This document shows positions 1 through 6,200 of a stretch of DNA of 7,097 nt, in pieces. The stretch covers positions 1 to 7,097 of the forward strand of contig WASR01000180.1 of the NCBI GenBank assembly GCA_009712615.1, read 5' to 3'. Origin of the DNA: Methanobacterium sp. Lineage in GTDB: Archaea; Methanobacteriota; Methanobacteria; Methanobacteriales; Methanobacteriaceae. Made by a program: the position numbers and the translations under genes. The notes beneath the pieces are model-generated. The model was not told the DNA's origin and searched no databases. It saw only the letters and a program-made list of their open reading frames with translations. Each line of letters begins with the position of its first letter. Positions within the stretch are counted from its first letter, which is position 1.

Positions 1-37
1 AACTTTTTATTAATAATATCAATTTATTTGCACCAAA

Positions 38-71
38 AATTTCAAACAAACAAATGGTATGGTTTGAAATT
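38..71. repeat. 10-bp perfect inverted repeat, 14-nt spacer
   Basis: The arms AATTTCAAAC (38-47) and GTTTGAAATT (62-71) are exact reverse complements separated by 14 nt. A further TTGAAATTT at 83-91 could compete with the right arm. No T-run follows directly on either strand, so an intrinsic terminator is not evident. An operator for a gene to the left of the window, or a transcript hairpin, are the alternatives. The repeat is seen directly; its role is unknown. Confidence 0.5.
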
Positions 72-219
72 GTCCTCATTTGTTGAAATTTATGGATGTA
101 AATGGGCTCATAAAAAATCTCAGAAACCCTCTATATATAATTCTATTTTCATTGATCACTAAAAAAGTTCACCATATCATTACTCAGAATAGTGTAAACT
201 TGGGATCATCTGATCGGAT

Positions 220-238
220 AAAAAGTCATACTTAAAAA
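220..238 (-). terminator. Candidate U-tract terminator of the EamA transporter gene
   Basis: Read on the minus strand, two T5 tracts (plus-strand A-runs at 234-238 and 220-224) occur about 40-55 nt after the TAG stop of the transporter gene. Archaeal RNA polymerase commonly terminates at oligo-U tracts without a strong stem. The tracts are seen directly; termination is inferred. Confidence 0.4.
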
Positions 239-274
239 GGGGATTGTTAATGAGATTGGCAATAATTTCCATGT

Positions 275-1213
275 CTATTCTTGCTGGAACTTGTAGATAA
301 TAAAAACACCCACGATCATTATTATGCCGTAGAGTAGTTGCATGATTGTTAATGGTTCTTTGAGTATTATAAATGAGAATATTGCTCCTGACAATGCAGC
401 AAATGGAAATATTGATCCTGTTCTGGCAGAACCTATCTGTCTTATGGAGTAGAGTATCAATACAACTGTGAATCCAATAATGAAAACACCGACGAATATC
501 AGGTACATAACATGATCAAGGGGCAGTGAAAGATTTTTATGCAGCATTAAACTGAGTGTCAGAAGTATCAAACCTCCAACAGTACATTTTACTGCACTTA
601 TCATGAGCAGATCCCTTTTGAAACTCAGAAATTTGCTCAGCGTTGTATCCAGACTCCAGAAAAATGTTGAAACCACTATGAGTATGGAACCCAAACCTTC
701 CGTAGCCGAAAATTCGAGACTGTTCCCGTTGGTTGCAAGCAGTATGGTTCCAAGCACAATAAGAAATACTCCCATCAACTCTTTTTTTCTGAACCTTTCC
801 TTCAGTAGGACAATACCAAATGCGATGGTGAAAAGCACTTCAACGTTCATCAATAACGATGCATTAACAGCTGTAATATTATTAAGTCCATTTAAATATA
901 CTAATGGTGCAATGACCGAACCTGAAACTGCTGTTACAAAGATTAACATGTAATCTTTGGTTTTGAAAATTGTTTCGGCTTCCAGATTGGAATCCATGAT
1001 ACTCATGAGGTGATTGTTTATTCCAGAATATCTCACTAAAAATAAGAAAATCCCTGCAATGGAGTAAATAAGGGCTGATAATGCGAGGGGATCGAGATCC
1101 TGGAGTAATATCTGGAACATGGGATTCCATATCCCGAAGAGTACAGTGACAGCTACCAAACAAAGGTAACCTCCCTTAACATTTGAAACACTAGCTTTTG
1201 AAGATGAACTCAT
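275..1213 (-). CDS. EamA/DMT-superfamily transporter, probable metabolite exporter
   Basis: This is an integral membrane protein of about 312 residues built of ten hydrophobic segments, the usual size and layout of two tandem EamA domains (drug/metabolite transporter superfamily). The first repeat opens with a Gly-Gly-Tyr-Leu helix and a conserved-looking FGIWNP stretch. The end of the first repeat carries the typical LLKERF segment followed by G(V/I)FLIVLGTILLA. The second repeat ends with ILKEPLTIMQLLYGIIMIVGVFII, matching the family's glutamate-containing EPLT motif. Substrate cannot be told from sequence; family members move amino acids, nucleotides or other metabolites. An upstream GTG at 1225 is in frame, but the ATG at 1213 has a GGAG site 6 nt before it and is preferred. 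The gene stands alone, divergent from truA, and ends with TAG. The family call is secure; the specific role is not. Confidence 0.85.
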   Translation of the reverse strand: MSSSSKASVSNVKGGYLCLVAVTVLFGIWNPMFQILLQDLDPLALSALIYSIAGIFLFLVRYSGINNHLMSIMDSNLEAETIFKTKDYMLIFVTAVSGSVIAPLVYLNGLNNITAVNASLLMNVEVLFTIAFGIVLLKERFRKKELMGVFLIVLGTILLATNGNSLEFSATEGLGSILIVVSTFFWSLDTTLSKFLSFKRDLLMISAVKCTVGGLILLTLSLMLHKNLSLPLDHVMYLIFVGVFIIGFTVVLILYSIRQIGSARTGSIFPFAALSGAIFSFIILKEPLTIMQLLYGIIMIVGVFIIYKFQQE

Positions 1214-1219
1214 TGAAAA

Positions 1220-1225
1220 CTCCAC
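1220..1225 (-). promoter_or_regulatory. Ribosome binding site that decides the transporter start
   Basis: The minus strand reads GTGGAG here, followed by six bases and ATG at 1213-1211. The GTG of this same hexamer could be taken as a start that adds four residues. As GGAG is a good Shine-Dalgarno match at proper spacing, the hexamer is more likely the ribosome binding site than the start codon. Confidence 0.6.
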
Positions 1226-1300
1226 AAATGGTTATTAATATCAATTTAACTTAGATACACAATAATATGATTAATTAGTTGTCGACAATAAACTTTTCAG

Positions 1301-1313
1301 AATAATATAATAT
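1301..1313 (+). promoter_or_regulatory. truA: Candidate TATA box for truA in the divergent intergenic region
   Basis: AATAATATAATAT lies about 57-69 nt upstream of the truA ATG; initiation about 25 nt downstream would leave a leader of some 30 nt that contains the AGGGGT ribosome binding site at 1355-1360. On the opposite strand, a GAAAAG-TTTATTGT element (plus-strand 1287-1299) could serve the transporter gene, so the two promoters may abut. AT-richness makes both calls tentative. Confidence 0.35.
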
Positions 1314-1369
1314 CCTTCGATTCATAGTATTATTGTCATAAAATATTTCTCTTTAGGGGTATAAAACAC

Positions 1370-2188
1370 ATGTTTAAAATAGCTTTCAAGGTAGCATATA
1401 TTGGAACGGGTTATCATGGATTTCAAAGGCAGCCCAATCTCCCAACTGTTGAAGGTGAACTCTTAAGGGCATTTAAAAAATCAGGAATATCAGAAAACCC
1501 AGAAAACTCTGATTACTCCATAGCCGGGAGAACAGACAGGGGCGTGAGTGCCATTGGAAATGTTGTGAGTCTTAAAACCAACTCAGACATTACAATCAAT
1601 CAGATAAATTATTACCTCCCATCAAACATACGCATAATAGGATTCACAAGGGTTTCTAATGGTTTCAAACCCAGATATGCTAAAAAAAGGCATTACCGGT
1701 ACATTCTAGATAAGGGTTTATGTCCAGAAAATTCTTTAAACTTAAAACTCATGAAACAGGCCGCCAAAAAAATGGAGGGAAAACATAACTACATAAATTT
1801 CTCCAAAAGATCAGAGAGAAATCCTGAAAGAATGGTTTACAGCGTCAATATAGCTGAAACTTCTGATAATGTGGTGTTTGATGTGATTGGTGAAAGTTTC
1901 CTCTGGAACATGGTCCGAAAGATGGTGAAAGTGTTAGTAATGGTGGGAAGAGAAGAGCTGACTTTAAATGATTTGGAAACACTGTTCAATCCATATATTC
2001 CTGCTTCAATCAAACCTGTACCTTCAGAGGGTCTGATACTCATGGATGTTATTTATGAGGGAATTGAATTTACCTGTGAAGGATATGCAGTGAATAATTT
2101 CATGAAAACTCTGAAACAGGAATATGCACGTAAGAAAACCATTCTTGATGTGGAAAAAGAGATGATCAATGTTTTAAATGGATTTTGA
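1370..2188 (+). CDS. truA: tRNA pseudouridine synthase TruA
   Basis: TruA isomerises uridine to pseudouridine at positions 38-40 in the tRNA anticodon stem-loop, in the cytoplasm. The 272-residue product has the family's hallmarks in order. YHGFQRQP lies near residues 15-22. The catalytic loop GRTDRGV has the nucleophilic aspartate at D56. HYRYIL lies near 104-109 with the conserved tyrosine that stacks on the target base. GKHNYINFSKR corresponds to the family's G-H-(D/N)-F/Y...FS segment. FLWNMVRKMV near 178-187 matches the FLxxMVRxMV motif. Length fits archaeal TruA. ATG at 1370 is preceded by AGGGGT with 9-nt spacing. The DUF460 gene starts 74 nt downstream on the same strand, so co-transcription is possible. 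No damage is visible. Confidence 0.95.
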   Translation: MFKIAFKVAYIGTGYHGFQRQPNLPTVEGELLRAFKKSGISENPENSDYSIAGRTDRGVSAIGNVVSLKTNSDITINQINYYLPSNIRIIGFTRVSNGFKPRYAKKRHYRYILDKGLCPENSLNLKLMKQAAKKMEGKHNYINFSKRSERNPERMVYSVNIAETSDNVVFDVIGESFLWNMVRKMVKVLVMVGREELTLNDLETLFNPYIPASIKPVPSEGLILMDVIYEGIEFTCEGYAVNNFMKTLKQEYARKKTILDVEKEMINVLNGF

Positions 2189-2199
2189 AAATCCCAACA

Positions 2200-2211
2200 A
2201 ACCATAAATAT
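2200..2211 (+). promoter_or_regulatory. Candidate BRE/TATA promoter for the DUF460 gene
   Basis: AACCATAAATAT lies just past the truA stop. Initiation about 25 nt downstream, near 2233-2237, would give a short leader carrying the GGAGG site. This would make the DUF460 gene independently transcribed as well as possibly read through from truA. The box is a visual match only. Confidence 0.35.
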
Positions 2212-2247
2212 TATGTCATCAATATATATTCATGTAATTACCCAAAT

Positions 2248-2252
2248 GGAGG
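2248..2252 (+). promoter_or_regulatory. GGAGG ribosome binding site fixing a GTG start at 2263
   Basis: A perfect GGAGG sits 10 nt before an in-frame GTG (2263-2265). The longer reading frame can be opened from a TTG at 2185 that overlaps the truA stop, but that TTG lacks a clear ribosome binding site and its extra 26 residues (rich in Asn, Tyr, Ile) do not resemble the family. The GTG is therefore preferred. Confidence 0.65.
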
Positions 2253-2262
2253 AAATATTCTG

Positions 2263-2805
2263 GTGTACAAGAATACAGGTTCAGAGGGTATTAAAGAATC
2301 AAATCTAATTTTTAAGACACAAAGATCCAGTAGAACTACAAAGGGAATAATTGTAGGTTACGACCCTGGTTTAACAGTGGGAATTGCAATATTAAACCTT
2401 AATGGCGAACTAATTTCCCTGGACAGCTTCAAAGAAATCAGGCGCTCAGAAATAATAAGCCACATCATTGGCTATGGAAATACAGTTTTAGTTGCCACAG
2501 ATGTTTATCCAGCACCAAAAACAGTTAGAAAAATCGCAACCACCTTAAATTCTAAAATATGGTCTCCCTACAAAAATATGTCGGTGGAGTCCAAGATTGA
2601 AATTGTTGACAACTTCACAGCCACAGCAAACAGTTTGAATGTGCCACAAAACGCACATGAAAGGGATTCACTGGCAGCTGCTGTGAAAACCTATAAAGAT
2701 CATCTAAACAAGTTTAGACAAATAGAGAAGCGTGCAGAAGAATTATCAATGACTGCAGATATGATCGATGAGGTAAAAATACGAGTATTAATGGGAAATC
2801 TATAA
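2263..2805 (+). CDS. DUF460/COG2433 RuvC-like protein, N-terminal part (frame-disrupted gene)
   Basis: This is the RNase H/RuvC-fold half of an archaeal DUF460 (COG2433, predicted RNase H-like nuclease) protein; its cellular role is not established. Counting from the GTG, residues 29-41 read IIVGYDPGLTVGI, the strand-loop with the first acidic residue (D34). VLVATDVYPAPK (76-87) gives the second (D80). AHERDSLAAAVKTY (131-144) is the family's final helix, with E133 and D135. A helical region follows (about 145-176), and the frame stops at TAA two codons after AAT (2797-2799). Family members continue beyond here with a coiled coil and C-terminal domain, both found in the next frame. As written the product is a 180-residue truncated form. 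A separate catalytic domain is conceivable, but one broken or recoded gene covering 2263-3695 is more likely. Confidence 0.75.
   Translation: MYKNTGSEGIKESNLIFKTQRSSRTTKGIIVGYDPGLTVGIAILNLNGELISLDSFKEIRRSEIISHIIGYGNTVLVATDVYPAPKTVRKIATTLNSKIWSPYKNMSVESKIEIVDNFTATANSLNVPQNAHERDSLAAAVKTYKDHLNKFRQIEKRAEELSMTADMIDEVKIRVLMGNL
2793..2805 (+). other. Frame junction with slippery-type heptamer G GGA AAT and stop
   Basis: In the upstream frame the codons are ATG GGA AAT CTA TAA. The -1 frame is open from 2772 through 3692, so only 2772-2802 can hold the frame change. Slipping back one base after AAT continues as TCT ATA AGC AAC TCT, giving G-N-S-I-S-N-S-L-K-E-V, which resembles the family's G-Y-S-I-x-x-A-I-x-x-V helix start after RNase H. 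The fused product would be 477 residues. G GGA AAT fits the X XXY YYZ form of -1 slip sites. A lost base in the GGGAAA run would give the same picture. Only a weak hairpin (around 2808-2825) is visible downstream. Confidence 0.6.
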
Positions 2806-2897
2806 GCAACTCTTTAAAGGAAGTTTCACAACAAAATAGGGACACTGGTTACATTGGAAATTTAAATCATAAATCAAGGGCATCATCAAAATCTTGC

Positions 2898-3695
2898 ATG
2901 GATAGAAATGTGCTGAAACTCGAAAACAGTACAGAAGATCCTAAAACCAATACAAGGGAAATGAGTCCTGAAGAATTGACAATTAGCAGGTTGAAAAATA
3001 AGTTAAACTCCCAAAAACGTTACATCAACGAACTTAGGGAATTAAATCAGGAATTAGAGGGTGAAGTTAGATTCCAAAAAATGGAAATATCTAAACTTCA
3101 ATCCAAGATGGATAAACTTCGAAACGAATACTCCAGAAAGATACTGGAAAAAAGAGAATTTGCATCCAAGATATCAATGATAAAGAGACTTCAAAATAAG
3201 TACTCCCAGGAAAGATCATTGAGATTGGAACTGGAAAAACAGTTAGATCCAAATTTTGGATTGAAAACCATTGGAGAAGATGCAGTTCAGCTGAAGATCA
3301 TAAATTCCTTCACAAGGGAAGGTATACGTGAATCATCCCTTCTAATGAAAATATCCAAGGGAGACATTATACTCCTTGAAAATTCAGAGGGTGGAGGTTC
3401 AAACACAGCAACAATACTGTGTGAAATGGGAGTTAAGGCTGTAATAACCCGGGATAAAATATCAGATCCTGCTGAAAATGTTTTCAAAAACTGCATGATA
3501 CCAGTCATACCCGAAGATTCCATTCAGATTAAAAAAATAGCAGATCTAATCTACGTGGAAACAGGGGATCTTGATGATCAGATCAAAAATTGGATGGAAA
3601 AAACCCGAAAACAACAAAAAAATGAAGATAAAAATAAATTAATCAGTCTCGTGGATGAATACAGAGCCCAAAGAAGAAGAGAGCTTGACAGCTGA
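2898..3695 (+). CDS. DUF460/COG2433 protein, coiled-coil and C-terminal domain (second frame)
   Basis: This is the continuation of the preceding RNase H-like gene. Coding is open in this frame from 2772, so ATG 2898 is merely the first in-frame methionine. It has no good ribosome binding site (AAGGG at 2876-2880 is 17 nt away), which argues against independent translation. From that methionine, residues about 27-118 form a long charged coiled coil rich in Lys, Glu, Leu and Arg. Residues about 150-222 form a compact alpha/beta domain containing KGDIILLENSEGGG, MGVKAVITRDKISDPA and IPVIPEDSIQI, which match the C-terminal part of DUF460 proteins. The tail LISLVDEYRAQRRRE is basic and typical of the family end. 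The intact frame, with no further stops, means any breakage is recent or the gene is still used. Confidence 0.7.
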   Translation: MDRNVLKLENSTEDPKTNTREMSPEELTISRLKNKLNSQKRYINELRELNQELEGEVRFQKMEISKLQSKMDKLRNEYSRKILEKREFASKISMIKRLQNKYSQERSLRLELEKQLDPNFGLKTIGEDAVQLKIINSFTREGIRESSLLMKISKGDIILLENSEGGGSNTATILCEMGVKAVITRDKISDPAENVFKNCMIPVIPEDSIQIKKIADLIYVETGDLDDQIKNWMEKTRKQQKNEDKNKLISLVDEYRAQRRRELDS

Positions 3696-3731
3696 TCCAA
3701 GTCAAAGTTCTTAAAGGGTTCTAACAAATTC

Positions 3732-3738
3732 TTTTTTT
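3732..3738 (+). terminator. Candidate T7 terminator after the DUF460 gene
   Basis: A run of seven T residues begins 36 nt after the TGA at 3693-3695, before the wecB promoter region. No stable stem precedes it, which is acceptable for archaeal U-tract termination. It suggests that wecB is transcribed separately. Confidence 0.45.
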
Positions 3739-3753
3739 AAAGATAAGTTTTAA
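3739..3753 (+). promoter_or_regulatory. wecB: Candidate BRE/TATA promoter for wecB
   Basis: AAAGATAAGTTTTAA follows the T-run, a purine-rich element joined to a TATA-like sequence. Initiation some 25 nt downstream, around 3775, would leave a leader of about 20 nt holding the GGGGG ribosome binding site at 3782-3786, which is 10 nt before the ATG at 3797. Confidence 0.35.
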
Positions 3754-3796
3754 GATGCACCGATCACTATGATACATTATAGGGGGATAATTTAAG

Positions 3797-5104
3797 ATGA
3801 AAATAGCATTTATAATAGGTACCCGTCCCGAGATTATTAAAATGGCACCTATAATTGATTTAACACAAAAATGGGGGCTTGAATATGTTCTCATTCACAC
3901 TGGACAGCATTACGATCACGAGATGTCACAAAAATTCTTTTTAGATCTAAAACTTGAAAAACCACACTACAACATAGGTGTTGGATCAAATTCCCATGGA
4001 AAACAAACAGCACAAATGATTGAAGAAATAGAGAAGGTTTTAACACATGAAAAACCCGATGTCGTCATGGTACAGGGGGACACAAATGCAGTTTTAGCAG
4101 GAGCAGTCGCAGCATCCAAACTAAATCTTGCGGTTGGCCATGTTGAGGCCGGGCTTAGATCCTTCGATCGAACCATGCCAGAGGAAATAAATCGAAAAAT
4201 TGCAGACTGCTGTTCATCCATGTACTTCGTACCAACCGAGGAATCAGCCTTAAATTTAGCCATGGAATCTGTGGATCCACATGAGATATTCATAACAGGG
4301 AATACCGTGGTGGATGCATGCATGAGACATCTTAAAATTGCGGAAGAAAATTCAAATCTACTCTCAGAACTCGATGTGGATGGAGACATACTGACCCTGA
4401 CCATGCACAGGGCAGAAAATGTGGATGATCCAGAGAGGCTGAAAAATATTTTGGATGCCATCATGGAACTCGAAGATATTACAGTTGTATTCCCAGTACA
4501 CCCCAGAACACTGAAAACGTTGGAAAACTTCGGATATTTAGACAGACTCAAAAATTCAGCCCATATAAACCTAACCAAACCCATAGGTTACCTGGACTTC
4601 TTACTGCTACTTTCAAGGTCTAAATTTGTCATGACAGATTCTGGTGGTCTTCAGGAAGAAGCAATAACACTCAACGTACCATGCATCACATTAAGATACA
4701 ATACAGAAAGGCCAGAAACAGTAACTGCAGGTGGAAACATACTTGTTGGCTCAGATAAAACTAAAATAATCGAAACAATAAAAAGGATCTCGAGTGACAA
4801 TGAACTCTACAAGAAGATGCAGGATGCTGAAAATCCATATGGAGATGGCAGTTCTTCAGAAAAAATTTTAAATGCACTTTTAAAATTTGAAAAGGAAGAA
4901 AAGTTGCATATAAACTCCCCTGATAACATAATGAAAGGTTTGAGTCGCAGCATACTCACGATTGACAACAACATAACTGTAGAGGAATACGAAGCCCTGA
5001 ACACATCTTCAAGGATTCAGCTAGTTTTTCAGCGAGAAAAAATTATATTCCCTTCTCCAGAATTAAATTTGAAGCACAAAAAGATTTTATTAAACAAATA
5101 TTAA
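3797..5104 (+). CDS. wecB: UDP-N-acetylglucosamine 2-epimerase with extra C-terminal tail
   Basis: This non-hydrolysing epimerase interconverts UDP-GlcNAc and UDP-ManNAc in the cytoplasm, feeding N-acetylmannosamine(uronate)-type glycans; here that could mean surface or pseudomurein-related sugars (inference). The GT-B-like fold is marked by [13 protein letters not shown] (8-20), [10 protein letters not shown] (35-44), [10 protein letters not shown] (93-102, D95), HVEAGLRS (115-122, E117), MPEEINR (127-133, E130), TMHRAEN (202-208, H204), DSGGLQEEA (281-289, nucleotide binding) and RYNTERPET (300-308). D95, E117, E130 and H204 correspond to the catalytic acids and histidine known in bacterial enzymes. 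The catalytic core ends near residue 365 ([19 protein letters not shown]), the normal family end, but the protein runs on to 435. That tail resembles part of a Uma2 domain and is treated separately. The gene appears monocistronic or is followed by mfnD 76 nt later. Confidence 0.92.
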   Translation: MKIAFIIGTRPEIIKMAPIIDLTQKWGLEYVLIHTGQHYDHEMSQKFFLDLKLEKPHYNIGVGSNSHGKQTAQMIEEIEKVLTHEKPDVVMVQGDTNAVLAGAVAASKLNLAVGHVEAGLRSFDRTMPEEINRKIADCCSSMYFVPTEESALNLAMESVDPHEIFITGNTVVDACMRHLKIAEENSNLLSELDVDGDILTLTMHRAENVDDPERLKNILDAIMELEDITVVFPVHPRTLKTLENFGYLDRLKNSAHINLTKPIGYLDFLLLLSRSKFVMTDSGGLQEEAITLNVPCITLRYNTERPETVTAGGNILVGSDKTKIIETIKRISSDNELYKKMQDAENPYGDGSSSEKILNALLKFEKEEKLHINSPDNIMKGLSRSILTIDNNITVEEYEALNTSSRIQLVFQREKIIFPSPELNLKHKKILLNKY

Positions 5105-5134
5105 ATAGCAGAGTTACAAAGAAAACTTTTTAGT
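4970..5134 (+). pseudogene. Uma2-like (DUF820) domain fragment fused to the wecB end
   Basis: WecB residues 392-435 contain ITVEEYEAL, a charged hairpin-like [14 protein letters not shown] and then H-K-K-I. This order recalls the start of Uma2 domains: (L/M)T-x-EE-(Y/F)-x-x-L, then R-x-E-L-I-x-G-E-(I/L), P-x-P, and H-x-x-I followed by a helix. After the TAA at 5102-5104 the same frame reads IAELQRKLF, which would suit the continuing helix (H..I...I...L...L). The later Uma2 catalytic residues of the PD-(D/E)XK core are absent. The consensus is recalled, not searched, so a lineage-specific WecB tail is the main alternative. Confidence 0.3.
5121..5134 (+). promoter_or_regulatory. mfnD: Candidate BRE/TATA promoter for the mfnD-mfnF operon
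   Basis: GAAAACTTTTTAGT lies 47-60 nt upstream of the mfnD ATG, with GAAAAC resembling a BRE and the T-rich part a TATA box. Initiation near 5155-5160 would give a short leader carrying the GGAGG site at 5170-5174. No clear terminator separates it from wecB, so read-through is possible. Confidence 0.3.
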
Positions 5135-5180
5135 ATGAGTTCCAATAGAACATATTAAAATTTCTTTTTGGAGGAAACCA

Positions 5181-6200
5181 ATGAAACTGCTTGTTTTTGA
5201 ATTTGCAACAGCATCAGGGATAGATGATCCATTCATAACAGCCGAGGGTCTGGCAATGTTAGAGGGTGTGCTGGATGATCTAAAGGAATTCAAACCACAC
5301 TACCTATTACCAACAGAAAAAAGTGAACTCAATTTAGATGCAGTTCCAATTGTTGCGGGAGAAAACGTTGGCAAATGGCTCGCTGAGCACATAGGTGAGT
5401 ACGATGCATGCTTTCCCATAGCTCCAGAAGAAGATGGAATTCTCCATGATCTGACCAGGATCATAGAGAATAATGGTGTCAGGGTGTTTGGTTCCAATTC
5501 AAATGCAGTTAAATTAACAACAGATAAATTTGAAATGTACAATTTTTTAGCCGGCAAAGTTCCAGTCATAAAAACAGAAAAAATCCACTTCAACCAAGAA
5601 CTTGAAGAAATTGGCAGGGCTGTATTTGAGAGTTCAAATTTAAAGGTTATTAAACCTGCAGATGGTGTTTCATCTTCTGGTGTGATGGTGGTAAGTTCAT
5701 TGGAAGAATTTTTAGATGGTGCTAAAAAAATCCAAAAGTTCACCAAACTTCCCTACTTTGTGATGCAGGATTACATACCCGGTTTCAGTGTCAGTGTGAG
5801 TCTGTTAAGTAACGGTAAAACAGCAACCCCAATCAGTTTAAATCTTCAGGATGTGGAAGTGAAATCTGGTGAAATTAGTTACCATGGTGGAAAGGTTCCC
5901 TTCGTTCATGATCTTTCAGAACATTCAAAGGATATTGCTAAACAGGCTGTAGAACTTTTTGAAGGTATTGTGGGTTTTGTTGGGGTTGATCTTATCCTGG
6001 GCGAGGATGAAGTGCATATCGTTGAGATCAATTCGAGATTAACCACGCCATACGTTGCACTCAGAAAGATCACCAACTTCAACCTTGCCACGGCTGTGAT
6101 AGATTCAGTTAATGGTGAGTTACCAGTTGACATACAATTGGATGGACAAGTAAAATTTTATAAGGAGGGTAAATCCCTCAGGGTCAGTGTTTTAGAATGA
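5181..6200 (+). CDS. mfnD: Tyramine--L-glutamate ligase MfnD (methanofuran biosynthesis)
   Basis: MfnD is an ATP-grasp ligase that joins the gamma-carboxyl of L-glutamate to the amine of tyramine, making gamma-glutamyltyramine for the methanofuran tail, with ATP hydrolysed to ADP and phosphate. The 339-residue product begins with [13 protein letters not shown], typical of this family. It then has a pre-ATP-grasp region with [11 protein letters not shown] (78-88), where the glutamates suggest ligand contacts. The ATP-grasp lysine and glycine-rich loop are [13 protein letters not shown] (156-168), and FVMQDYIPG (193-201) is the usual hinge segment. Metal-binding residues lie in VGVDLI (268-273) and [11 protein letters not shown] (281-291), with E282 and N284 as candidate Mg ligands. 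ATG 5181 has GGAGG 6 nt upstream. Its stop overlaps the mfnF start as ATGA. It appears intact; it could in principle use another amine, but the mfnF neighbour supports the assignment. Confidence 0.88.
   Translation: MKLLVFEFATASGIDDPFITAEGLAMLEGVLDDLKEFKPHYLLPTEKSELNLDAVPIVAGENVGKWLAEHIGEYDACFPIAPEEDGILHDLTRIIENNGVRVFGSNSNAVKLTTDKFEMYNFLAGKVPVIKTEKIHFNQELEEIGRAVFESSNLKVIKPADGVSSSGVMVVSSLEEFLDGAKKIQKFTKLPYFVMQDYIPGFSVSVSLLSNGKTATPISLNLQDVEVKSGEISYHGGKVPFVHDLSEHSKDIAKQAVELFEGIVGFVGVDLILGEDEVHIVEINSRLTTPYVALRKITNFNLATAVIDSVNGELPVDIQLDGQVKFYKEGKSLRVSVLE

Larger units (their letters stand above)
1..274. other. Non-coding left flank, possible promoter at 131-140
   Basis: No convincing gene lies here. 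The stretch is AT-rich and holds the inverted repeat at 38-71 and a TATA-like CTATATATAA at 131-140. That box is preceded on the plus strand by a purine-rich AGAAACC that could be a BRE. Because it is nearly symmetric, it could drive transcription either way. Rightward transcription would run into the convergent end of the transporter gene; leftward would leave the window. A short hairpin-capable GATCA-TC-TGATC lies at 204-215. Function is unassigned. Confidence 0.4.

Noticed and set aside
204..215. Short palindrome GATCA-TC-TGATC
   Set aside because: The stem is only 5 bp with a 2-nt loop, and no T-run follows on the plus strand. It is too weak to call as a terminator or operator alone.
250..300. 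Tiny plus-strand ORF (16 residues, MRLAIISM...) with an AAGGGGA ribosome binding site about 7 nt upstream
   Set aside because: It is very short, overlaps the convergent end of the transporter gene, and resembles nothing known. The spacing of the ribosome binding site is plausible, but chance occurrence is likely.
603..953. Plus-strand ORF of 116 codons inside the transporter gene
   Set aside because: It lies antisense to a convincing membrane protein, and its composition is that of a shadow frame.
2185..2262. TTG at 2185 as the DUF460 start, overlapping the truA stop
   Set aside because: The GGAGG plus GTG at 2263 is much better supported, and the extra 26 residues do not look like a family N-terminus. 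The intervening stretch is better explained as leader and promoter.
3967..4584. Long minus-strand ORF of about 205 codons inside wecB
   Set aside because: It is a shadow of the strongly supported wecB frame, is rich in Ser, and has no recognisable motifs or ribosome binding site.
5300..5746. Minus-strand ORF of 148 codons inside mfnD
   Set aside because: It is antisense to a clearly recognised ATP-grasp gene and has a low-complexity Ser/Thr/Leu composition, so it is not a gene.
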